Below are positions 1 through 7,621 of a stretch of DNA of 64,000 bases, piece by piece. How positions within the stretch are numbered: position 1 is the first letter of the stretch; each line of letters begins with the position of its first letter. The stretch lies in contig JBCBKO010000005.1 of NCBI GenBank assembly GCA_038521865.1, positions 124,001 through 188,000 of the forward strand, written 5' to 3'. Origin of the DNA: CALBPI01 sp038521865 (lineage in GTDB: Bacteria > Pseudomonadota > Gammaproteobacteria > Steroidobacterales > Woeseiaceae). A program made the position numbers and the translations under genes. The notes below the pieces were generated by a model, which had not been told where the DNA came from, did not search any database, and was given only the letters and a program-made list of their open reading frames with translations.

Positions 1-168
1 GTTCCGGCGAATCATCCAGGTGTGACCCAAGCGCAGATTGCCTGCAATCATCGCGACGTTTTTCAACTAGTCCATGTTTATTTTGCGCCGCTCGTCTTCG
101 TAGCGATCATCGGTGTGCTGTTTTCGATTTGGTCAGGCCGCGTGTTGCCCTCGCCAAATCGGGCGTGA
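1..168 (+). CDS. C-terminal fragment of a membrane protein (5' end outside window)
   Basis: An open frame runs from base 1 to a TGA at 166-168, giving 56 residues. It contains one clear hydrophobic segment (about residues 30-47, from YFAPLVF to GVLFSIW) followed by a short polar tail ending in PSPNRA. The segment is preceded by a Cys- and His-containing stretch (ACNHRD). It reads as the last transmembrane helix of a larger protein whose start lies upstream. I do not recognise the family. The next gene is convergent, ending 25 bp away. Confidence 0.5.
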   Translation, partial: VPANHPGVTQAQIACNHRDVFQLVHVYFAPLVFVAIIGVLFSIWSGRVLPSPNRA

Positions 169-193
169 GTGAGCCCTTTATGGCGCTACCTCG

Positions 194-1024
194 TCACGTC
201 ATCCGCGGCAACCACATACCCATCGTCGCCGCGAAAACACCCACGGCGGTAACGCCGGTCATGATCATCATGGCGGCGGCGAACGCGTAATGGGAACCGT
301 TCGCTGCTGGGTTGCGCTGGCAAAAAAAGTACCACTCGAGCATCGCCAGCGGCAGAAGGTATTGGGCGAACCCGAGGAAGTACAGGAACGGTCCAGTAAA
401 CGACTCCCACTCGATACCTGCACCGCCGGTCAACATCGTCCATGCCATTAGACCGACCCGGAAGAACCAAACCGCGCTGACGACCATGAATAGTCGCATT
501 GCCCACCGACGGTGTTCGACGATACGCCGGGCCATCGCCAATCGCATCGCAATTGCGGCGAACACCAGGATCAAAACACCATCGACAGTGATGCCCACCT
601 TCGAGAGCCAGTCGCCAATCGGGCTGCGCGTCCAGGTAATATACAACCCGCCAGAAGCGCTAACGACAGCAGCAGCAACGTAGCTGCGCCCGAGATAACG
701 GTGGAATCGCGGAAAGCGTTGTCGAATCGCAGGTATGAGCTGTAGCGGGCCACCGCCAATGACAATAGCGGCCAGCAACACATGGGCCACCGCTGCGAGA
801 TTGCCAAGGATGTCTCCTTCGATGAATCCGGAAGGTAGGTGCATGCCCTCAAGCCCGGACAAGCCGCGCGCCGCAATCGGCGGATAAAACACTGTCAAAA
901 TGTAGGCGACAAACAACCAATGCCCAATTGCCGCGACACCGAACCAGAGTTTTGCACTCATATCGACCGCCTGCCGTCCGAGTCGCGCGTAATCGATACG
1001 CTGCACCATCACCGCTTCACTCAT
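194..1024 (-). CDS. DUF2306 family multi-pass membrane protein
   Basis: The product (276 aa) has about seven hydrophobic segments. It carries hallmarks of the DUF2306 family: a GPLQLIPAIR stretch followed by FHRYLGRSYV, and later HRRWAMRLF. The conserved His and Arg residues sit at membrane boundaries. The function of the family is unknown. An upstream in-frame start at 1075 exists, but ATG at 1024 (MSEAVMVQ) has an AGGGAGA ribosome site about 8 bases before it and is preferred. It is transcribed away from the histidine kinase at 1197, so the 1025-1196 interval probably holds divergent promoters. Confidence 0.75.
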   Translation of the reverse strand: MSEAVMVQRIDYARLGRQAVDMSAKLWFGVAAIGHWLFVAYILTVFYPPIAARGLSGLEGMHLPSGFIEGDILGNLAAVAHVLLAAIVIGGGPLQLIPAIRQRFPRFHRYLGRSYVAAAVVSASGGLYITWTRSPIGDWLSKVGITVDGVLILVFAAIAMRLAMARRIVEHRRWAMRLFMVVSAVWFFRVGLMAWTMLTGGAGIEWESFTGPFLYFLGFAQYLLPLAMLEWYFFCQRNPAANGSHYAFAAAMMIMTGVTAVGVFAATMGMWLPRMT

Positions 1025-1196
1025 TGATCGTCTCCCTGCTGAGTCCCACAACAGCGCCAAGCTTGCGCGAGTCAACGGCGCTCCACATCGGCCGCAAAGA
1101 CGAAATCAAACTCCCCCATAAGTCGGAGACGATGCGTGAACAAGGTCCCCCGTGGGGCGCATGACAGCACCCAGCTCTCTCGCGTAGCCTGTCGAT

Positions 1197-2396
1197 ATGC
1201 CGGATAGTCTGAGAGACAACACTGTGGCCGAGGTTGGCTTGCGCCACCCGATTCGAACGCCATTCGAGCGTTGGCCGAACGGCACCGACCTTGCCATCGC
1301 CCTAGTGGCGTTTGTGCTGACGCTCTCGATGTGGGAGGCGCGTGGCGATCTGGACATGAACACCTTCACGGGCGTGGGCAGCTGGTTGACCGCGTTCGTT
1401 GCAAGTTTCGCGTTGCTCTGGCGGCGCAGCCACGCAACGGTCACGCACTTCGTGGTGCTGGTCTCTGCAACGCTCGTGCTATTGAGCCCACTCGCTGATG
1501 GCATCATCGCGCTGGTCTTCACGCTCTACAGCGTCGGGCGTTATGAGCCTCATGCGAGAGTGAGCTTGTTTGCTGTGTCGGCGGCGATCCTGTATCTCGC
1601 GATTGATTTACGGTTGATTGCGGAACCGGGTGTTGGCGACGTTGTTGCGGCATGCTTGGCCGTTGTCATCTGGTACTTTGGCCGTCGCATGCGGTTTCGC
1701 GGCGAGTATCTACGCTTGCTCGAAGAACGCGCCCGGCACCTCGAGGACCAACAGCATGCGGAAGCCGAACGTGCGGTGGCGGAAGAGCGCACACGGATTG
1801 CCCGCGAGATGCATGATGTGGTGGCGCACCAGGTCAGTCTGATGACTGTGCAGGCAGGTGCCGCACGAACGGTCACCGAATCAGACCCTGCGGCGGCGGG
1901 CGCTGCGATGGCGGCGGTGGAGTCGGCCGGTCGACAAGCGCTGACAGAAATGCGCGGGCTGCTCGGCGTGCTGCGACCTGCTGACGGTGAAGACGGGCTT
2001 GCGCCGCAACCGGGCCTCAAGGATATCGAATCGTTGGTCGAACAGATCCGCGGTGTCGGCCACAACGTCACGCTGGAACAAACCGGTGATCTCAACACGT
2101 TGTCGGCGCGACACCAATTGACGATTTATCGGCTGGTGCAGGAAGCGCTCACTAATGTGCTCAAGCACGCGGGTGAGGGCGTCAACGTGACCGTCGTAAT
2201 AGAAAGCGATGCAGATGCAGTCGACGTACACGTCCGGGACGATGGTGACGGCTCGTCTGCATCACTGCCGGGTGGTCACGGCATTATCGGTATGCGCGAG
2301 CGCGTCGAACTGTTGGGCGGGACACTGACAGCCGAATCGACGGGCGGAGGATTTACAGTGCACGCATCGTTACCGCGGAACAGGAAAGCACCATGA
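1197..2396 (+). CDS. NarL/DesK-type sensor histidine kinase
   Basis: The product (399 aa) begins with about four to five transmembrane segments (residues 35-165). A short coiled linker rich in Glu/Arg follows. The HisKA_3 dimerisation domain has its phospho-acceptor in AREMHDVVAHQ (His206). The C-terminal HATPase domain shows VQEALTNVLKHA and a glycine box GHGIIGMRERVELLGG. It lacks a recognisable extracellular sensing domain, so it probably senses a membrane signal. Its stop overlaps the start of the next gene by 4 bp (ATGA), so kinase and regulator are translationally coupled. This kinase layout is common in actinobacteria and also occurs in gammaproteobacteria. Confidence 0.88.
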   Translation: MPDSLRDNTVAEVGLRHPIRTPFERWPNGTDLAIALVAFVLTLSMWEARGDLDMNTFTGVGSWLTAFVASFALLWRRSHATVTHFVVLVSATLVLLSPLADGIIALVFTLYSVGRYEPHARVSLFAVSAAILYLAIDLRLIAEPGVGDVVAACLAVVIWYFGRRMRFRGEYLRLLEERARHLEDQQHAEAERAVAEERTRIAREMHDVVAHQVSLMTVQAGAARTVTESDPAAAGAAMAAVESAGRQALTEMRGLLGVLRPADGEDGLAPQPGLKDIESLVEQIRGVGHNVTLEQTGDLNTLSARHQLTIYRLVQEALTNVLKHAGEGVNVTVVIESDADAVDVHVRDDGDGSSASLPGGHGIIGMRERVELLGGTLTAESTGGGFTVHASLPRNRKAP

Positions 2397-3070
2397 GTTT
2401 GAAGGTGGTCGTGGTCGATGATCAGGCGCTGGTGCGACGTGGATTTGCGATGGTGCTGGGCAATGAACCCGACATCGACGTTGTCGCTGAGGCGGGCACC
2501 GGTATTGAGGCGATCGAGGCGGCCGAGAAGCATCGGCCGGATGTGATTCTGATGGATATCCGAATGCCGAATTTAGACGGATTGGAAGCTACCGCGCAGA
2601 TTCTGGAAACTCAGAGTGAGTCGACTCGAATCATCATCTTGACCACGTTTGACCCGGATGAGTATGTCTATCGAGCTCTGCGAGCGGGCGCGAGTGGCTT
2701 TGTGCTGAAAGACATTCCTCCTGAGTCGCTGGTCGCGGCGGTGCGAACGGTCGCCAAAGGTGGTGCGATGCTGGACCCGGCCGTTACAAGAAGGCTGATT
2801 GGTCGATTCGCCGGCAAGTTGGGTGCAGAGCAGAACTTCGCGGAACGTCTCGAGCGGCTAACCGAACGCGAGGGCGAGGTGCTGCAGTCGTTGGCGAGTG
2901 GACAAAACAATCAGGAGATAGCCGATGCGCTATTCATCGGACCGGCAACCGTGAAAACGCATGTGTCGAGCATCCTTGCGAAACTCGAACTGCGCGACCG
3001 GGCGCAGGCAGTGGTGTTCGCTTACGAATGCGGGCTAACTCGCGTCGGTGAGCGTGATGTTGGATTCTGA
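2393..3070 (+). CDS. LuxR/NarL-family response regulator
   Basis: The product (225 aa) has an N-terminal receiver domain with the acidic pair VVDDQ near residue 8, the phosphorylated Asp at residue 55 (LMDIRMPNLDG) and the conserved Lys in VLKDI. A C-terminal LuxR helix-turn-helix follows (LTEREGEVLQSLASG, then TVKTHVSSILAKL). It is the cognate regulator of the overlapping histidine kinase. The next small membrane protein gene overlaps its 3' end, so it may belong to the same transcript. The regulon cannot be inferred from the sequence. Confidence 0.9.
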   Translation: MSLKVVVVDDQALVRRGFAMVLGNEPDIDVVAEAGTGIEAIEAAEKHRPDVILMDIRMPNLDGLEATAQILETQSESTRIIILTTFDPDEYVYRALRAGASGFVLKDIPPESLVAAVRTVAKGGAMLDPAVTRRLIGRFAGKLGAEQNFAERLERLTEREGEVLQSLASGQNNQEIADALFIGPATVKTHVSSILAKLELRDRAQAVVFAYECGLTRVGERDVGF

Positions 3071-3476
3071 GCTCGCGCGTCCCACGGGTCTGTACCGACT
3101 GGCAGCCGTGGGCGGCGTTGCTGTCGCCGCATTGCTGATCGCCGGAGCGTTGGGGCACCTCGCTGCTGTTTGGGATCGGCTGAGTAATCCGGCCGCCTCC
3201 CGGGTTGCGCTACTGACACCCGGCATCCTGCTGGCATTGGCTGGCACCATGAATTTCGTGCTCTCGCCACTCGTGTGGCGGGCCCGGCGCTGGGCCGCGA
3301 TAGTGGCACTCATCGCTAACGGGTTGGCGGCAGGCTATTTCGCCACCTTGCTCTATGACGGTGTAGCCGACCACCCTATCGGCTTGTTCTTGTCGGTGAC
3401 CAGCGCTCATACCTTGGTATTGGCTGGCATCAACCTCGGCTTGTTATGGCCAGCGCGAACGCGGGTACGAGGGTAG
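3057..3476 (+). CDS. Small four-helix membrane protein of unknown function
   Basis: The product (139 aa) has four predicted transmembrane segments: after GLYRLAAV, at LLTPGILLALAGTM, at WAAIVALIANGL, and at LVLAGINLGLLW. ATG at 3057 or GTG at 3048 could be the start; both lie inside the 3' end of the response regulator gene, so it is probably co-transcribed with the two-component pair. No catalytic motif is visible. A role as a target or accessory of the upstream sensor is inferred from position only. Confidence 0.6.
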   Translation: MLDSELARPTGLYRLAAVGGVAVAALLIAGALGHLAAVWDRLSNPAASRVALLTPGILLALAGTMNFVLSPLVWRARRWAAIVALIANGLAAGYFATLLYDGVADHPIGLFLSVTSAHTLVLAGINLGLLWPARTRVRG

Positions 3477-3630
3477 CGAAGGATATTGCCCCATCTGTGT
3501 GCTAGGGGGCGAAAGGAAGTACCCGGGCGCCACAACCGTAGGCCGATTTATTGAGCTCGGGCATGATCGATGTCATTGCGGTCCCAGACTCGAAGAAGAT
3601 CGACGCAAGTCGATGCACGGAATTGAAACC

Positions 3631-3657
3631 AAAAAAAAGCGGCGTCAGGACGCCGCT
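3631..3657 (-). terminator. Rho-independent terminator of the 3689-4303 gene
   Basis: A perfect 9-bp stem (AGCGGCGTC at 3638-3646 and GACGCCGCT at 3649-3657) with a 2-base spacer is flanked on the plus strand by eight A residues at 3631-3638. Read on the minus strand this is a GC hairpin followed by a U-tract, 32 bp after the stop codon of the NTF2-like gene. The remainder of 3477-3688 holds nothing else recognisable. Confidence 0.9.
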
Positions 3658-3688
3658 AATCAGGGGGAATATCAAGAACCTCGATCGC

Positions 3689-4303
3689 TTACGCGTCAGG
3701 ATCGTAAGGCAGAGCTGAGTTATGGATGACGATACGAAGATCGTTGTTCACGTCTTTCACGAACCCGAGCACGTACTCAACTTTCACTTCGGCGCCGGTC
3801 GCCGGCGTAAAGTAGTAGTTGCCCATTGCAATTGCGGTTGTGCAACTGTTGTTGATGATGCCGCTATTTTCCCAGCGAACCTTAGTCCACGGATTGATCG
3901 CAAAACCCTTGTCTTCCGGATAGCTTTCGTTGCCACCGACAAAGTAAGACAGCGCGCCATCAAAGCTACCGCGGAACTGGTTGACGGACGCAAGCGTTGG
4001 CTTGAAGAGTACCGAACTTAAATCGTAGGCGTAGGTTGCCTGGATGTGGTCGACGGCGGCTTGACGGTAATCACCACCTTCCGTGAACGCCTTGCCAATT
4101 CGGACAATGCCGTCGCCCCAAGCTTGTTGCGCTTTAATGACTTCAGCTTCGGTAATGCACTCGGTCGAATACAAGAATGAGCCGGAAGTATTAGAGACTA
4201 CGCTTTGCGAAGCCTGTGTGGTTGGCGCAAGAGGGCCTTGCGCGCACCCGGCTGTAGACAGCAGGAATAACGGGGCAGCGAGAGCTGAGAGAAAAAATTT
4301 CAT
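3689..4303 (-). CDS. Exported NTF2-like (SnoaL/CaMKII-association-like) protein
   Basis: The product (204 aa) starts at ATG 4303, which has a strong GGAGGT site. An in-frame upstream extension to 4387 is rejected because the chosen start places a signal peptide at the N-terminus (MKFFLSALAAP, then STAGC, a likely lipobox Cys). The mature part contains QQAWGDGIVRIGKAF, YFVGGNESYPEDKGFAI and a C-terminal LRIVIHNSALPY. This layout matches a cone-shaped NTF2-like fold family in marine and gamma-proteobacteria that is often misnamed in databases. No enzymatic activity can be assigned. The gene is transcribed away from the histidine kinase at 4472. Confidence 0.7.
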   Translation of the reverse strand: MKFFLSALAAPLFLLSTAGCAQGPLAPTTQASQSVVSNTSGSFLYSTECITEAEVIKAQQAWGDGIVRIGKAFTEGGDYRQAAVDHIQATYAYDLSSVLFKPTLASVNQFRGSFDGALSYFVGGNESYPEDKGFAINPWTKVRWENSGIINNSCTTAIAMGNYYFTPATGAEVKVEYVLGFVKDVNNDLRIVIHNSALPYDPDA

Positions 4304-4471
4304 GAATGACCTCCAGGTTGGAATGGCGCTAGTGTGAGCCAGACGCCAGTGAGGTTCATGATTTGGCTGTGAGCGCATCATTAACATTCGATTAACGGAC
4401 GTCGATTTGCCCAGAAATCCCTGTACGCACGCTAGAATGCCGCTCGGAATCAGCGTAGGAAGCAGTCGAGT

Positions 4472-6031
4472 ATGTACCGCAAAAAACTAATCGCATTCGC
4501 GATTGCGAGTGCTTTGGTCGTGGTTGCGGCAGCTCTCGGTGCGGTCTGGTCGTCGCGCGTCACGTTGACCCAAATGGCACAGGTCAATGTCGCAAACGCC
4601 TTGCTTGCTGAGCATCTCGAAGTCTCGAGTATGTCTTATCGATTATTCAAGCAGCTCACCGATGAAATCCTGTTTGGGGAGGGCGCGAATCAGGCGAAGG
4701 TTCGCAACAAGCGTGCATTGATCTCCGAATCGTTGGAACGCATTCGCATTCTTGAGCAACAACAGCGCGCAGCGCTTGGCCTCGAGTCTACTCGAGGCAC
4801 CATTGAGGATACGGACGATCTTAAAGCGCAAATCGATGCGATCATCGAGGGTTTTGAGAACGCCATGCCTGGAGCCACCTCTGAGGCAGATCGTCTGAAT
4901 CAAGTGCGATTTATTCTCGAAGAAAGAATCGATATTGCCTTTCGCGAGGCGATCAATACTGCAGTCGAACGTCAGTCCGGCGTTGTGCAAGCGCTCAACG
5001 GTCGCATCAACAACATTCAGCAGTTGATCTTCTGGGCGTCTCTTGCGCTAGGTGCGGTTGCGGTGATTCTCATCTTGCTCGGTGTTTCGTGGTTAATTCG
5101 TGCCGTGTCTGCGCCGGTGAACGCATTAATCCGCGCGGCCGATGCCATCTCGCACGACGATCTGTCACACCGAGTACCAAGAGGGTTTGACGTCGAATTC
5201 GACCAGATCGCCGCGGCATTCAACCAGATGGCCAAAGATCTCGCGACCCGCAACATGGAACGCGAGCAGGCGCAGGAGCGTCTTGAGTATCTTGTGGCGC
5301 AACGCACGGCGGAGTTGACCGACGCCAATTCTGCGCTCGAACGCAGCGATGTGGTTCGCCGAAATTTCCTCGCGGATGTCAGTCATGAGTTGCGCACCCC
5401 GCTCACGATCATCCGAGGTGAGGCGCAGGTAGCCTTGCGCCAAGAGAACCGGGACTCCTCCGAGTATCGCGAAGCATTACGTTCCGTACTGGAGCAGTCA
5501 GTGTCTTTGAGTCACCTCGTTGACGATTTGCTGTTCGTCGCGCGCGCCGATACTGATAGCTTGCGCATCGATCGTCACTCCGTAGATCTTGTGGGTTTGG
5601 TTGCGGACGTCGAGCGTGACCTTGCGAAGCTGGCGATGGAGAAAGGTATCGAGATCAGCACATCGGCACCAACGTCGCTTGACGTGATTGCCGACCCGGA
5701 GCGGCTGCGGCAGCTGTTGGTGATCCTCGTTGACAACGCGATCCGGTATTCGGCAAACGATACACACGTATCAATTTCGGCGCAGCGAAGTGAAGAAGAC
5801 GTGGTAGTTGAAGTTCAGGATCAGGGCCACGGCATCGATGCAAAGGACCTGCCGTTTGTTTTCGAACGCTTCTATCGGGGCAGCGGCTCGACTGACGGTG
5901 TTGGTATGGGATTAGGTTTGACCGTGGCGCGTGCGATTGTCGAGGCGCATGGCGGTGAGATCATGGCAGACAGCGAGGTCGGCAAGGGTACTACGATTCA
6001 GGTCAAGTTGCCGATGGTAGGTCTCACGTGA
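4472..6031 (+). CDS. HAMP-containing sensor histidine kinase
   Basis: The product (519 aa) has an N-terminal membrane helix (residues 7-27), a helical periplasmic sensor of about 150 residues and a second membrane helix (about 188-210). A HAMP domain (RAVSAPVNALIRAAD) and a coiled coil ending in ERLEYLVAQRTAEL follow. The HisKA box is DVSHELRTPLTI with His305. The HATPase domain shows DNAIRYS, DQGHGI, FYRGSGS and GMGLGLTVA. It overlaps the next response regulator gene by 4 bp. The all-helical sensor suggests a small-molecule or envelope signal; the ligand is unknown. Confidence 0.9.
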   Translation: MYRKKLIAFAIASALVVVAAALGAVWSSRVTLTQMAQVNVANALLAEHLEVSSMSYRLFKQLTDEILFGEGANQAKVRNKRALISESLERIRILEQQQRAALGLESTRGTIEDTDDLKAQIDAIIEGFENAMPGATSEADRLNQVRFILEERIDIAFREAINTAVERQSGVVQALNGRINNIQQLIFWASLALGAVAVILILLGVSWLIRAVSAPVNALIRAADAISHDDLSHRVPRGFDVEFDQIAAAFNQMAKDLATRNMEREQAQERLEYLVAQRTAELTDANSALERSDVVRRNFLADVSHELRTPLTIIRGEAQVALRQENRDSSEYREALRSVLEQSVSLSHLVDDLLFVARADTDSLRIDRHSVDLVGLVADVERDLAKLAMEKGIEISTSAPTSLDVIADPERLRQLLVILVDNAIRYSANDTHVSISAQRSEEDVVVEVQDQGHGIDAKDLPFVFERFYRGSGSTDGVGMGLGLTVARAIVEAHGGEIMADSEVGKGTTIQVKLPMVGLT

Positions 6032-6699
6032 AATTGTTGATTGTCGAGGACGAACGGCGGGTTGCCGATTTCATAGTTCGTGGACTAAACGCTGAAGGTC
6101 ACGCCTGCGATGTAGCGCACGATGGCGCGCAAGGTCTCGCACTGGCCATTGAGGGAGCCTACGACGTCATCATTCTCGACCGCATGTTGCCGGGTATGGA
6201 TGGCATGGCGGTCCTGAGTACATTGCGATCCCAGCGTTCCGAGGCTCGGGTGCTTATGTTGACTGCCCTGGACGCAATCGAAGAGCGGGTCGCCGGCTTA
6301 CGCGGTGGCGCTGATGATTATTTGGGCAAGCCTTTCGACTTTGAAGAATTACTCGCCCGTATCGAAGCGCTCAGCCGTCGGGATCAAAAGTCCGTGGCAT
6401 CGCATGCCATAACGCTTCACGGTATTGAGCTGGACACTGATGCTCGCGTCGTTGCTGTCGACGGTGCGCCGCTCGAACTAACGCGCCTCGAATTCGATCT
6501 CCTCCGGTTGTTTATGCAAGAGCCCGGTAAGGCGTTATCGCGCGAGCGAATCCTTTCGCGAGTTTGGGGCAGCTCCGAGGATCCCATGACCAACGTTGTT
6601 GATGTCTATGTACGCCGGTTGCGGACCAAAATTGATCGCGATGAAGACTCTTTGATCGAAACCCTTCGCGGTGTTGGCTATAAATTTCGCAAACCCTGA
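6028..6699 (+). CDS. OmpR/PhoB-family response regulator
   Basis: The product (223 aa) starts at GTG 6028 inside the 3' end of the kinase gene. The receiver domain has VEDERR, the phospho-acceptor Asp51 (ILDRMLPGMDG), Thr in MLTALD and Lys in LGKPF. The winged-helix DNA-binding domain shows LELTRLEFDLL, VVDVYVRRLRTKID and LRGVGYKF. It is the partner of the preceding HAMP kinase. The target genes are unknown; the nearest candidate is the divergently encoded NTF2-like protein. Confidence 0.92.
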   Translation: MKLLIVEDERRVADFIVRGLNAEGHACDVAHDGAQGLALAIEGAYDVIILDRMLPGMDGMAVLSTLRSQRSEARVLMLTALDAIEERVAGLRGGADDYLGKPFDFEELLARIEALSRRDQKSVASHAITLHGIELDTDARVVAVDGAPLELTRLEFDLLRLFMQEPGKALSRERILSRVWGSSEDPMTNVVDVYVRRLRTKIDRDEDSLIETLRGVGYKFRKP

Positions 6700-6773
6700 C
6701 GAAGTTGTATGGGCGAAAGTAATGCGCATGGAATACCATCATTTCCAACGCACCAAAACGGGAGGATTCTGTC

Positions 6774-6956
6774 TTGAGCGAACTTACACTTGAAAACTGC
6801 ATCAACGAGACTTGCCCGTGGTCCGGCGACCCGGTCGCCGCAGACTCACTCACCACCTACAACGACCAGGTAGTCGGGTTCTGCAATCCGGGTTGCCGCG
6901 ACAAGTTCGAGAAGGCGATTCAGCACTTCGACGCTGCTGTCGATGAACGGCGCTAG
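6774..6956 (+). CDS. Small YHS-like cysteine-motif protein
   Basis: The product (60 aa) starts at a TTG codon, supported by a GGAGG site at 6761-6765, eight bases upstream. It contains CPWSGDPV and VVGFCNPGCRDKF, a Cys arrangement like the metal-binding YHS/TRASH-type knuckle. Related small proteins are sometimes labelled glutathione S-transferase-like in databases without evidence. It may bind a metal ion. It is convergent with the next gene, and the two stop codons overlap by 4 bp. Confidence 0.72.
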   Translation: MSELTLENCINETCPWSGDPVAADSLTTYNDQVVGFCNPGCRDKFEKAIQHFDAAVDERR

Positions 6957-7447
6957 TTCTCGTCAGGATCGTAACGCGGCACGCCAGCAGGGTCATTGAC
7001 TGGCGGGCGAGGAATCATGAACGAGAGTCCCGTATCTGGCGGACTCACTAGTGTCGCGGTATCGGACGCGCTGAACCCATACTCAAGACTCCACTGGTAG
7101 TACCAACGACCGGTTCGAAGATCGGCTAACGCGTTGCAGCTTAGGGAGTTTCCGACAGATCGCTCCGTGCACCGTGCCTCGATGACGTCATTGATGACGT
7201 CCGGATTTTTCAATCCTTCCTCAGTCCGAGAAAGTGTCAAGAATGCACGTGTGTATTCATAAGCTTGGGCATCGATCACAGCATCAAGGCTATAGGTGAC
7301 TAGCGGGTGATTACGGCTTCGCACTCGGACAGGATCAGGTGTGGCAGCAAAGGAGGGCTGAAGATTTCTGATCGTCTGACAACCGAGTAGGCCGATTGCG
7401 ACCGAGCTCGCACAAGCCAGTGCCAAAAGTCGAGATGGGATTCTCAT
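6953..7447 (-). CDS. Putative lipoprotein of unknown function
   Basis: The product (164 aa) starts at ATG 7447, with a signal peptide and a lipobox ending in LLGC (Cys near residue 20). An upstream in-frame extension is rejected because it lacks a ribosome site and would bury the signal peptide. The mature protein contains two further Cys (ARCTERS and LSCNAL) and a Pro-rich C-terminus (IPRPPVNDPAG). I do not recognise the family. It is likely anchored in the envelope and stands alone between convergent and divergent neighbours. Confidence 0.6.
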   Translation of the reverse strand: MRIPSRLLALACASSVAIGLLGCQTIRNLQPSFAATPDPVRVRSRNHPLVTYSLDAVIDAQAYEYTRAFLTLSRTEEGLKNPDVINDVIEARCTERSVGNSLSCNALADLRTGRWYYQWSLEYGFSASDTATLVSPPDTGLSFMIPRPPVNDPAGVPRYDPDEN

Positions 7448-7621
7448 GGTTGATTTCCATTTCTTGTTATGAGGGTTACCGATACCTCTGTCACAAGAAA
7501 TTAGATTATCGCGGGGGCCTTTCCTGAACCCTGCCAACCCGGCCTCAAATTATTTTGGGCAAAACGCCGGCCGAATCCGGCTTCTCTGTATATGGCGCGG
7601 ACGAACAGAGGAGTCAAAGCC

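Noticed and set aside
3499..3729. Small plus-strand frame of 76 codons
   Set aside because: It runs across the terminator hairpin and into the antisense of the NTF2-like gene, with no ribosome site or family match.
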